Source of the DNA: Lysobacterales bacterium
Lineage (GTDB): Bacteria > Pseudomonadota > Gammaproteobacteria > Xanthomonadales > S139-57
NCBI GenBank assembly: GCA_026993285.1
Contig: JALWTZ010000398.1
Coordinates: 1 to 11,772 of the forward strand
Length of the DNA: 11,772 bases
Direction: 5' to 3'
Under the pieces are notes generated by a model. That model was not told the DNA's origin. It was given only the letters and a program-made list of their open reading frames with translations, and did no database searches. Below, piece after piece: positions 1-5,905 of this stretch (position 1 is its first letter; each line of letters opens with the position of its first letter). The translations under genes and the position numbers were made by a program.

Positions 1-40
1 TCGATCAGGGGTGCCTTGCTCTGGATGGGGTCCGCATTCA
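1..40 (-). CDS. 5' end of a gene downstream of flgN, possibly PilZ/YcgR-type (FlgZ) protein (partial)
   Basis: Reading the minus strand from an ATG at 40-38 gives an open frame of 13 codons (MNADPIQSKAPLI) that runs off the window edge. There is no clear Shine-Dalgarno, and the 79-base gap to the flgN stop shows no convincing promoter. The only reason to name it is synteny: in Pseudomonas-type clusters flgM-flgN is followed by a PilZ-domain flagellar brake protein. No domain is visible in these residues, so identity and even the start are tentative. Confidence 0.35.
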
Positions 41-119
41 TGAGATGGACTGTGCTGGGGAAAGAGGCGATTTTGCCATGAATCGGCACGCCATGGGGAA
101 AACGACTGTGGCGAGGGGG

Positions 120-593
120 TCAGGCTTCGCCCAGCAGGGAGCTGGATGCGGATGATTTTTGCCCGCCCGGTGCGTAGGGTGGCGGGTCTTGTGTATCGTC
201 GAGCTGGCCACCGAGAATTTGTACCAGCTGCTGGTTGACCGCCATGCCCCGCTGGATCAGCAGGCCGTTCTGTGCGTTCAGTGCCTGTGCCTGTTCGATG
301 TTTTGCCGCAGTTGCCGGATCTGTGTCTGCAGGGCCTGTGGCATGCGAAAGCGTTTTTCCAGTGTATCCAGCGAGTCAAATCCCGCAGCCCTGAGGCTGG
401 CCAGCCGCCGTGTTGTGGCTTGTTGCAGGCGATCCAGCGCCTGTTGTTTGCGCGCAGCCTGCTCCGGGAGATTTTCCAGCTGCATGTGGGTCAGCAGGGC
501 CTGTTCCGCCTGCAGGCAGGCCAGCAGGGTTTCACTGCAGTGCAGCTCTTCCCGGATCTGGGCTGGCAGTTGCTTCAGGCCCTGATGGTCCAT
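120..593 (-). CDS. flgN: FlgN, export chaperone for hook-filament junction proteins
   Basis: This 157-residue protein is the cytoplasmic chaperone that binds FlgK and FlgL and delivers them to the flagellar export gate. It is almost entirely Gln/Leu/Ala-rich helix, with heptad-like stretches around residues 15-60 and 85-130, as expected for the FlgN helical bundle. A short C-terminal segment carries the YAPGG element followed by a Ser-rich tail. The ATG at 593 was chosen because it lies one base after the flgM stop and starts the family-like helix. The same frame stays open upstream through flgM, but that extension is low-complexity and is the flgM gene read out of frame. An AGG sits 10 bases upstream inside the end of flgM, and translation is probably coupled. 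Identification rests on length, composition and the flgM neighbour; primary sequence is weakly conserved in this family. Confidence 0.88.
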   Translation of the reverse strand: MDHQGLKQLPAQIREELHCSETLLACLQAEQALLTHMQLENLPEQAARKQQALDRLQQATTRRLASLRAAGFDSLDTLEKRFRMPQALQTQIRQLRQNIEQAQALNAQNGLLIQRGMAVNQQLVQILGGQLDDTQDPPPYAPGGQKSSASSSLLGEA

Positions 594-594
594 T

Positions 595-894
595 TCAGGC
601 CAGCCTTTCCTTTTCCAGCGCGATGAGCTGGTCGGCGATCTTTTCCGCATCGACCCGGTACTCGCCCCGGGCAATGGCTGTCTTGATGGCTTCCACCTTG
701 GCACGGTCGATGGCTGGGGTTTCATCCAGACGGGACTGCATCTGGCTGAGTTGTTCGGCGGTTTGCGACAGGCTGACGCTGTCACCCTGCTGCGCGGTGC
801 GGGCAGGGCTGTCACTCTTTTCAGCCGCCGGTTTGGGCGTGCTGCCCGGGTTGCGGATACCGCCGGTTTTACCGTAGGGGTTGATGGTGTTCAT
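595..894 (-). CDS. flgM: FlgM, anti-sigma-28 factor
   Basis: FlgM holds FliA (sigma-28) inactive until the hook is complete and is then exported, switching on late genes. The 99-residue product has the family layout: a polar, probably disordered N-terminal half starting MNTINPYGK, then a VSLS-containing helix (about residues 39-51). The C-terminal sigma-binding half contains DRAKVEAIKTAIARGEYRVD followed by AEKIADQLIALE. The RGEYxVDxxKIAxxLI pattern is diagnostic. A GGGA lies 8 bases upstream of the ATG. The gene is preceded by a FliA promoter (943-969), so FlgM negatively controls its own transcription. It is followed by flgN with a one-base gap. Confidence 0.96.
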   Translation of the reverse strand: MNTINPYGKTGGIRNPGSTPKPAAEKSDSPARTAQQGDSVSLSQTAEQLSQMQSRLDETPAIDRAKVEAIKTAIARGEYRVDAEKIADQLIALEKERLA

Positions 895-942
895 GCAATA
901 GTTCCCAAATTCAAAGATAGCTAAATACTATGATATGGCACT

Positions 943-969
943 GCATCGGCCGGGCAAGGAAAAACTTGA
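943..969 (-). promoter_or_regulatory. FliA (sigma-28) promoter for flgM-flgN
   Basis: On the minus strand, TCAAGTTT (969-962), an 11-base spacer (961-951) and GCCGATGC (950-943) match the FliA consensus TAAAGTTT-N11-GCCGATAA at 7/8 and 6/8 positions with exact spacing. Transcription should begin near 936, giving an AU-rich leader of roughly 40 bases before the flgM ATG. FliA control of flgMN is established in Pseudomonas and enterics; the match here is read directly from sequence. Confidence 0.88.
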
Positions 970-987
970 GCAAAAATTTCTTGCTGC

Positions 988-1015
988 ATTATAGCGGTCG
1001 AGATGGCCTTGTTCA
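988..1015 (-). promoter_or_regulatory. possible sigma-70 promoter upstream of flgM
   Basis: On the minus strand a perfect TATAAT (993-988) lies 16 bases after TGAACA (1015-1010), which matches TTGACA at 4 of 6 positions. It overlaps the flgA stop codon and would give a second, FliA-independent start for flgM. The -35 is weak and the spacing slightly short, so this is tentative. Confidence 0.28.
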
Positions 1016-1750
1016 TGGCCGTTGCCATTGCTGCGCAACCGGTGGTGGCCCACCCAGTTGAACTTCCCCGGGCCGGACCAGCCAGCCTTCCAGTTTCTTG
1101 CCGGAGCTGAGATTGCGCACCCGGACCTTCTCCCCCATGCGGGCATTCTGCAGCACTTCCCCGGTCATGCGCACCTGTACCCGGCCCTGGCCGGCGACCA
1201 GCGTGACACGCTCTCCCCGGCGCAGGGCAATGGGGGATTCCAGCCAGGATTCCTGCAGCGCTTGTCCGGCCTGTACGGGTTGCTTGAGTTGCTTGCCAAT
1301 GAGTCTGCTCCGTTCGGGAAAAACCTGCTCCAGATCGGCCAGAACCCGGCTCTGGCGCAGATCCTGTGGCCCCAGCCGGTGCCCGCGGGGCAGGGCGGTT
1401 TGTGCCGTCCAGGCCAGGGTTTCCCGCTGGATACGCAGAGGAACGAAAATTTTCCATGGCTCCAGACTGTCGTTACAGGCCACCTGTACGCTGGTGCGGC
1501 TCTTGAGCTGGAAACCGGTGGGCAGGCGAACCTGCAGGGCTGACGGGCAGGCAGCCAGTCGCAGGCGCCGATCCAGCTGCCGTACCTGAATCTTCAGGTT
1601 TTCATCCTCGTTCAGCGTGATCCGGGAGCGGATGAATTCGGCAGCGGCCTGACGGATGGTTTCCAGTGGCTGGGTGCTCATGCCTGTGGCAGCCGATGCC
1701 AGCGATAGGGCACAGAGCAGGGTGATTCCGGCAAGCTGGCGTGCGTTCAT
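1013..1750 (-). CDS. flgA: FlgA, periplasmic P-ring assembly chaperone
   Basis: FlgA is a periplasmic chaperone that helps FlgI polymerise into the P ring. The 245-residue precursor starts MNARQLAGITLL with a hydrophobic signal-peptide core and an Ala-Ser-Ala type cleavage region near residues 17-20. The mature part carries a cysteine-containing N-terminal domain, with cysteines in RLAACPS and VACNDS. A C-terminal SAF-like domain follows, with ARMGEKVRVRNLSSGKKLEG near the end, a hallmark of FlgA. The ATG at 1750 was chosen because AGGA lies 10 bases upstream, the signal peptide begins there and a sigma-54 promoter sits just outside it. The frame is open to 1816, but that extension would run through the promoter. 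FlgA lies between flgM and the divergent cheV. Confidence 0.93.
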   Translation of the reverse strand: MNARQLAGITLLCALSLASAATGMSTQPLETIRQAAAEFIRSRITLNEDENLKIQVRQLDRRLRLAACPSALQVRLPTGFQLKSRTSVQVACNDSLEPWKIFVPLRIQRETLAWTAQTALPRGHRLGPQDLRQSRVLADLEQVFPERSRLIGKQLKQPVQAGQALQESWLESPIALRRGERVTLVAGQGRVQVRMTGEVLQNARMGEKVRVRNLSSGKKLEGWLVRPGEVQLGGPPPVAQQWQRP

Positions 1751-1792
1751 GGTGTCGTTTTCCTGACGGATGACAAGGTTCAGGGATAACAG

Positions 1793-1808
1793 AGCAATTA
1801 TCATGCCG
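1793..1808 (-). promoter_or_regulatory. sigma-54 (RpoN) promoter for flgA
   Basis: The minus strand reads CGGCATG-ATAA-TTGCT from 1808 to 1793, matching TGGCACG-N4-TTGCW with the invariant GG (-24) and GC (-12) ten bases apart. Transcription would start near 1782, leaving a leader of about 32 bases to the flgA ATG. flgA is a sigma-54-dependent class II gene in Pseudomonas aeruginosa. I could not identify the bound activator site with confidence. Confidence 0.78.
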
Positions 1809-1828
1809 ACTTGCATTCCCGCTCATGT

Positions 1829-1855
1829 TCAAGTTTTTATGGTTCCGGCCGTAAA
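1829..1855 (+). promoter_or_regulatory. FliA (sigma-28) promoter for cheV
   Basis: TCAAGTTT (1829-1836), an 11-base spacer and GCCGTAAA (1848-1855) match the FliA consensus at 7/8 and 6/8 positions. The -35 octamer is identical to that of the flgM promoter. The expected start near 1862 leaves a leader of about 60 bases before cheV. cheV is a FliA-dependent late gene in P. aeruginosa, which supports the call. Confidence 0.8.
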
Positions 1856-1920
1856 ACCGGTGGTAGATTGTTCCTCGAACGAATCTGCCGCTGCATCCAC
1901 CGGCTGGAGATGAGAAACCG

Positions 1921-2871
1921 ATGACACAACGGGTACAGACAACCGCTCGCGCAGGCCGCTCGCGCGGGCAGGGGAGAAAATCCGCCGAGGATTTTTTCGA
2001 AGTGCTGTTGTTTCACCTCGAGGGCAAGGGCACTTATGCCATCAATGTGTTCAAGGTGCGCGAGGCCATCCCGTGCCCGCCGATTACCCGCGTGCCGGAT
2101 GCCCACCCCTGGGTGCGAGGCATGGCCTATCTGCGCAACAATGCCCTGAGTATCGTGGATCTGGGACAGGTCATTGCCAATCAGCCGGTGAAGGAAGAAG
2201 GCGCTTTTGTCATCGTGGCCGAATTCAACCGCATGCTGTTGGGTTTTCTGGTCAGCTCGGTGGATCGCATCCTCTACCTGAATTGGTCGCAGGTGGAACC
2301 TCCGCCCAAGGTTTCGGACCGTGAAACCTTTATCGGTTCCATTACCTGGCAGGAAGAAGAACTGATCCAGATCGTGGATCTGGAAAAACTGATCCACGAT
2401 GTGGTGGGTGATTCAGATACCACGGTACAACTGCAAAGCCGTTCCCCTGCCGAGATCATCGAGCAAAGCGGCATGCCCGCCAAGATTCTGCTGGTGGATG
2501 ATTCCACGGTGGCGCAACATCAGGTCATTCGTGTATTTGATCAGCTGGGCATCAGCTGTGTCACTGCCAGTGATGGCCAGGAAGCACTGGATAATCTGAA
2601 GCGCTGGGCTGATCAGGGCAGTCTGGATGAACGCGTTGCCATGGTGGTGACCGATATCGAAATGCCACGCATGGATGGCTTCGGGCTGGTCAGGGCCATC
2701 CGGCAAGATACCCGGCTGAAGCATTTGCACGTTTTGATGCACTCTTCCCTGAGCACCGTGAAAGACAGCGGCATGGTGGAAAATGCCGGAGCAGATGACT
2801 ACCTGGTCAAATTCGATCCGCAGGATCTGGCGGAGAAGGTGCTGCACTGGTATGCCAGCCCTGGCCAGTGA
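1921..2871 (+). CDS. cheV: CheV, CheW-receiver hybrid chemotaxis coupling protein
   Basis: CheV links chemoreceptors to the CheA kinase through a CheW domain and tunes the coupling through a phosphorylatable receiver. The 316-residue product has a basic leader (residues 1-20), then a CheW domain (about 24-165) with the typical YAINVFKVREAI and IVDL segments. A REC domain follows (about 187-312) with the acidic pair D193-D194, phospho-acceptor D245 in VVTDIEMPRMDG, the HSSLS segment and K297 in DYLVKF. All catalytic receiver residues are present. The CheW core is unusual: the canonical RG after the Leu is RNN here (R72-N74), and the common N-terminal QRTxxVGQNRLELLLF segment is not recognisable. 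A FliA promoter lies upstream, and a GGAG about 11 bases from the ATG is the likely ribosome site. In related clusters cheR follows; here a 260-base gap and flgB follow. Confidence 0.94.
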   Translation: MTQRVQTTARAGRSRGQGRKSAEDFFEVLLFHLEGKGTYAINVFKVREAIPCPPITRVPDAHPWVRGMAYLRNNALSIVDLGQVIANQPVKEEGAFVIVAEFNRMLLGFLVSSVDRILYLNWSQVEPPPKVSDRETFIGSITWQEEELIQIVDLEKLIHDVVGDSDTTVQLQSRSPAEIIEQSGMPAKILLVDDSTVAQHQVIRVFDQLGISCVTASDGQEALDNLKRWADQGSLDERVAMVVTDIEMPRMDGFGLVRAIRQDTRLKHLHVLMHSSLSTVKDSGMVENAGADDYLVKFDPQDLAEKVLHWYASPGQ

Positions 2872-2933
2872 AATGGATTTTCTGGCTGGATAGCCCCCCT
2901 CGCTTGCGGGCCGTTTCTGCTGAACCCCCTGCC

Positions 2934-2958
2934 GGCAAGGTCTTGCCGTTTGGGCAAG
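2934..2958 (+). repeat. alternating inverted repeats after cheV, weak terminator candidate
   Basis: The strand reads GGCAAG-GT-CTTGCC-GTTTG-GGCAAG, so the central CTTGCC (2942-2947) can pair with either flanking GGCAAG. The downstream pairing gives a 6-bp stem with a 5-base loop. No run of T follows, only GTTTGTCC, so this is at best a weak intrinsic terminator or attenuating hairpin for the cheV transcript. The rest of 2872-3020 shows no gene. Confidence 0.35.
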
Positions 2959-3021
2959 GTTTGTCCGCACATGACGGATTTCTCAAGCCATACTTACAGC
3001 TTTTTTCACAAACGCACGCTT

Positions 3022-3040
3022 TTTGACGCCCATTTGACGC
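3022..3040 (+). repeat. tandem TTTGACGC repeat upstream of flgB promoter
   Basis: The octamer TTTGACGC occurs at 3022-3029 and again at 3033-3040, with starts 11 bases apart (about one helical turn). It lies about 47-65 bases upstream of the inferred flgB start. The position and phasing suit a regulator binding two half-sites on one DNA face, for example a FleR/FlrC-type sigma-54 activator, but no known consensus is claimed. Confidence 0.45.
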
Positions 3041-3060
3041 TTTCCCCGGCCTGATCCTGC

Positions 3061-3076
3061 TGGCATGAACCTTGCT
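3061..3076 (+). promoter_or_regulatory. sigma-54 (RpoN) promoter for the flgB operon
   Basis: TGGCATG-AACC-TTGCT matches TGGCACG-N4-TTGCW at all but one position, with GG at 3062-3063 and GC at 3074-3075. Transcription should start near 3087, giving a leader of about 45 bases. The flgB operon is a sigma-54 class III unit in P. aeruginosa and Vibrio. This is the strongest sigma-54 match in the window. Confidence 0.87.
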
Positions 3077-3120
3077 CCGGGATTCATGAACGGTGCGAAC
3101 CCGCGCCGTGTAGTGAATAC

Positions 3121-3125
3121 GGAGG
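3121..3125 (+). promoter_or_regulatory. strong ribosome binding site of flgB
   Basis: GGAGG lies 6 bases before the ATG at 3132 and selects that start. An ATG at 3127 is out of frame and too close to this site to be used. Confidence 0.8.
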
Positions 3126-3131
3126 CATGGC

Positions 3132-3536
3132 ATGCCCATTTCGTTCAAACAGGCATTGGGGTTGAATCCCCTGATACTGAAGTTGACCGAGCAGCGCAGT
3201 ACGCTGCTGGCATCCAATCTGAGCAATGCGGCCACACCGGGCTACAAGGCCCGCGACATGGATTTTTCCTTCGAGCTGCGCCGTCAGGCTGGTTTACTGA
3301 CCCCACAGGTACCGCTGGCCACCACGCAATCCGCCCATATCGGCCCCGTGCCGGCCACCACTGGCTCGGAGATTGCGCAGTACCGCGTGCCCGTCAGCCC
3401 CTCGCTGGATGGCAATACGGTCGATGAAGAAATGGATCGCGCCCGTTTTGCCGAAAATGCCTTTCGCTACGAAACCGCGCTGACCTTCCTCAACCGCAAA
3501 TTCACCGGCCTCAAGGGGGCCTTGCGAGGTGACTGA
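3132..3536 (+). CDS. flgB: FlgB, proximal rod protein
   Basis: FlgB builds the proximal rod that joins the MS ring to the distal rod; it is exported through the flagellar type III apparatus and has no cleaved signal. At 134 residues it has the usual family length. It shows the rod/hook N-terminal signature LLASNLSNAATPGYKARDMDF (about residues 25-45) and the C-terminal helix DEEMDRARFAENAFRYETAL, which packs in the rod D0 domain. The middle is short and Pro/Thr-rich. It is the first gene behind the sigma-54 promoter. Its TGA overlaps the flgC ATG by one base, indicating coupled translation and near-equal supply of FlgB and FlgC. Confidence 0.96.
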   Translation: MPISFKQALGLNPLILKLTEQRSTLLASNLSNAATPGYKARDMDFSFELRRQAGLLTPQVPLATTQSAHIGPVPATTGSEIAQYRVPVSPSLDGNTVDEEMDRARFAENAFRYETALTFLNRKFTGLKGALRGD

Positions 3537-3952
3537 TGTCTCTGATCAAGAACTTTGACATAGCCGGTTCGGCCATGAAGGCCCAGAGCGTGCGCCTGAA
3601 TACGGTGGCTTCCAATCTGGCCAATGCGCAATCCGTGGCCTCGTCAGCCGAGGCAGCCTACAAGGCACGCCTGCCGGTCTTCAAGGCCGTGCTGGATGAA
3701 AGTAACCCACTGGTACCGGCAGCGGCTGTCCAGGTGGTGGAGATACGAGAATCCCAGGCACCGCCGTTCATGGAATACCAGCCCAATCACCCGCTGGCCA
3801 ATGCGGAGGGTTATGTATTCAAGCCCAATATCAGCCTGCCGGAGCAAATGGCGGACATGATTTCCGCCTCGCAAAACTATGCCAGCTCGGTGGAAGTGAT
3901 GCGCACCAGCCGGGATTTGATGCTCAAGACCCTGCGGCTGGGACAATCCTGA
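3536..3952 (+). CDS. flgC: FlgC, proximal rod protein
   Basis: FlgC is the second proximal rod subunit, exported and assembled with FlgB and FlgF. The 138-residue product is full length. It opens MSLIKNFDIAGSAMKAQSVRL, followed by the family signature NTVASNLANAQS (about residues 22-33) and AYKARLPVFKAVL. It ends with the NISLPEQMADMISASQNYAS helix that characterises FlgC C-termini. Its ATG shares a base with the flgB stop (TGATG), with GAGG just upstream. The stop codon is embedded in the flgD ribosome site (TGAGGAG). Confidence 0.97.
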   Translation: MSLIKNFDIAGSAMKAQSVRLNTVASNLANAQSVASSAEAAYKARLPVFKAVLDESNPLVPAAAVQVVEIRESQAPPFMEYQPNHPLANAEGYVFKPNISLPEQMADMISASQNYASSVEVMRTSRDLMLKTLRLGQS

Positions 3953-3963
3953 GGAGAACGAAC

Positions 3964-4638
3964 ATGACCGATATTTCCGCAGCGGGCAGTGGCAGTATCT
4001 ATGACCAGCTGGGCCTGAGCGAAACCCCCAGCCAGCGCAACGACCAGCTGGGCCGGGAAGATTTTCTCCGTCTGCTGACCACCCAGATGCGCTACCAGGA
4101 CCCCACCAAGCCCATGGACCCGGACCAGATGCTCACCCAGCTGGCCCAGTTCAGTTCGGTGCAGGGGCTGGAGGATCTCAACCGGAATTTCCAGTCGCTG
4201 GCCGTGAGCCTGGTCTCCAGCCAGGCCCTGCAGGCCACGCAACTGGTGGGCAAGCAGGCGCTGGTACCGGCGGAGACTATGAATTTCGTCGAGGAACCGG
4301 TGGCCGGCGCGGTGGAGCTGCCCTTCGACAGCGGCAATGTGACCATCCGCATCGAAAACGAGCAGGGCGAGCTGGTGGACACCCTGCAACTGGATGCCCA
4401 GCAAGCCGGCCTGGTGCACTTCCAGTGGGACGGGCTGGATGAAAACGGCGAACCCTATCCACCCGGCAACTACCGTATCCGTGCCACTGCCGTGGGTGCA
4501 TCCGGTACCCAGGGGCTGAACAGCTACGCGTTGGCCCGGATTGATTCGGTGGATTTCGGCACCATTGGCCAGCCCATGACCGTGCAACTGCACGGCCTGG
4601 GTAGTTTTACCTTTGACCAGATCAGGCAGATTGCCTGA
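3964..4638 (+). CDS. flgD: FlgD, hook-capping scaffold protein
   Basis: FlgD forms the temporary cap at the tip of the growing hook, guiding FlgE assembly, and is later replaced by FlgK. The 224-residue product has the conserved N-terminal block: DFLRLLTTQMRYQDPTKPMD (from about residue 34) then MLTQLAQFSSVQGLEDLN. It continues with an FNIII/tudor-like C-terminal region containing VHFQWDGLDENGEPYPPGNY, typical of FlgD. The FLRLL segment near residues 35-39 fits the FxxxPhi gate-recognition motif seen in exported rod and hook substrates. A GAGGAG Shine-Dalgarno lies in the 11-base gap after flgC. Confidence 0.96.
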   Translation: MTDISAAGSGSIYDQLGLSETPSQRNDQLGREDFLRLLTTQMRYQDPTKPMDPDQMLTQLAQFSSVQGLEDLNRNFQSLAVSLVSSQALQATQLVGKQALVPAETMNFVEEPVAGAVELPFDSGNVTIRIENEQGELVDTLQLDAQQAGLVHFQWDGLDENGEPYPPGNYRIRATAVGASGTQGLNSYALARIDSVDFGTIGQPMTVQLHGLGSFTFDQIRQIA

Positions 4639-4659
4639 ACCCAGCGAGAGGAAGTTGAG

Positions 4660-5892
4660 ATGACATTCAATATCGGTTTGAGCGGACTGAAAGCGGCATC
4701 GCAGGATCTGGCGGTGATTTCCAACAACATTGCCAACGTGAACTCCTTTGGCTTCAAGGGTTCGCGGGCAGAGTTTGCCGATATCTACAACCGTGAAATC
4801 GGTGGTCTGGGCAGCAGCGCCGGTTTTCTCGGCAAGCTGGGCGGTGGGGTGCGCCTGGCTTCGGTTTCACAGCTGTTCAGCCAGGGCAATTTCGAACTGA
4901 CCGGCCGTTCACTGGATTTCGCCATCAACGGCAACGGCTTTTTCGTGGTCAAGGATCAATCCACCGGGGAAAACCTCTACACCCGCGCCGGGGCTTTTCG
5001 GGTGGACCGGGAGGGCTATGTGGAAAATGCCTTCAACCAGCGACTGCAGGTCTATTCGGTGGTGGACGCCAATATCCCCACCTTCAACACCGGCAGCACC
5101 TCCGATTTGCAGTTGCCACCGGAAATCAATGCGCCCAGCGCCACGGGCACCGTGGATATTGCCCTGAACCTGGATACCACAGCCACCGACCTGACCGCCG
5201 CGCCGGCCTTCAGTGCCACCGATGCCACCACCTACAACAATTCCACATCCTTCACCGCCTATGACTCCCTGGGCGAGCCGCATACCGTGACCCTGTTCTT
5301 CCGCAAGGAAGGGACCAACTGGGAAACCTTCATGCAGATTGACGGTACCGATGTAGGCAGCAACAACACCCTGACCTTCGACAGCAGCGGCACGCTCACG
5401 GCGGCCATGCCCTTCAACTGGGGCACCTTTACCCTGAGCAATGGCGCGGCTGATCTGAATATCGATGTGGATTTCACCGGCACCACCTATTACGGGGCCA
5501 ATTTTGCCGTCAATGATCTGGTACAGGATGGCTACCCGCCGGGGCGGCTGGTCAGCATGGAAGTCAGTGACCAGGGCATTGTGCAGGCGCGCTATTCCAA
5601 TGGTCAGGCCACGCCGCTTGGTCAGATTGCCCTGGCCACTTTCGCCAATGCCCAGGGGCTGGAACAGGTGGGCAATACCACCTGGGCATCCACCTACGCT
5701 TCGGGCGATCCCTTGCTGGGCATTTCCGGTGCCGGTGGCGTGGGTGTGGTGGAGGCTGGCGGGCTGGAGCAGTCCAATGTGGACATGTCCGAGGAGCTGG
5801 TCAACCTGATTACCGCCCAGCGCAATTTCCAGGCCAATGCCCAGGTGATTACGGCCAATGACACCATCACCCAGGCCATCCTGAACATCTGA
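4660..5892 (+). CDS. flgE: FlgE, flagellar hook protein
   Basis: FlgE polymerises into the curved hook that acts as a universal joint between rod and filament. The 410-residue product is of usual length. Its N-terminal D0 segment is MTFNIGLSGLKAASQDLAVI then SNNIANVNSFGFKGSRAEFAD. The D1 block SLDFAINGNGFFVV and TRAGAFRVDREGY follow at about residues 85-125. Residues 130-300 form a Thr/Asn/Asp-rich, surface-exposed region with AYDSLGEPHTVTLFFRK. The C-terminal D0 helix contains LEQSNVDMSEELVNLITAQR and ends AILNI. AGAGGAAG precedes the start by a suitable distance. The 21-base gap from flgD and 13-base gap to flgF suggest cotranscription. Confidence 0.97.
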   Translation: MTFNIGLSGLKAASQDLAVISNNIANVNSFGFKGSRAEFADIYNREIGGLGSSAGFLGKLGGGVRLASVSQLFSQGNFELTGRSLDFAINGNGFFVVKDQSTGENLYTRAGAFRVDREGYVENAFNQRLQVYSVVDANIPTFNTGSTSDLQLPPEINAPSATGTVDIALNLDTTATDLTAAPAFSATDATTYNNSTSFTAYDSLGEPHTVTLFFRKEGTNWETFMQIDGTDVGSNNTLTFDSSGTLTAAMPFNWGTFTLSNGAADLNIDVDFTGTTYYGANFAVNDLVQDGYPPGRLVSMEVSDQGIVQARYSNGQATPLGQIALATFANAQGLEQVGNTTWASTYASGDPLLGISGAGGVGVVEAGGLEQSNVDMSEELVNLITAQRNFQANAQVITANDTITQAILNI

Positions 5893-5905
5893 GGATAGTC
5901 CTGCC

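Noticed and set aside
80..106. FliA-like -10 (GCCGATTC, minus strand at 87-80) upstream of the edge gene.
   Set aside because: The octamer where the -35 should be is GTCGTTTT, only 3 of 8 matches, so it is not called as a promoter.
594..815. In-frame upstream extension of flgN through the flgM region.
   Set aside because: The extension is low-complexity and lies over flgM, whose product is clearly recognisable; the start at 593 fits family length.
1022..1543. Plus-strand open frame over flgA.
   Set aside because: Runs opposite to flgA, which has clear domains and a signal peptide; no ribosome site.
1751..1816. 22-codon upstream extension of flgA.
   Set aside because: It would overlap the sigma-54 promoter and put hydrophilic residues before the true signal peptide; AGGA precedes the ATG at 1750.
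3065..3427. Plus-strand open frame starting inside the flgB promoter.
   Set aside because: It begins within the sigma-54 element and overlaps flgB out of frame; flgB has the strong GGAGG site.
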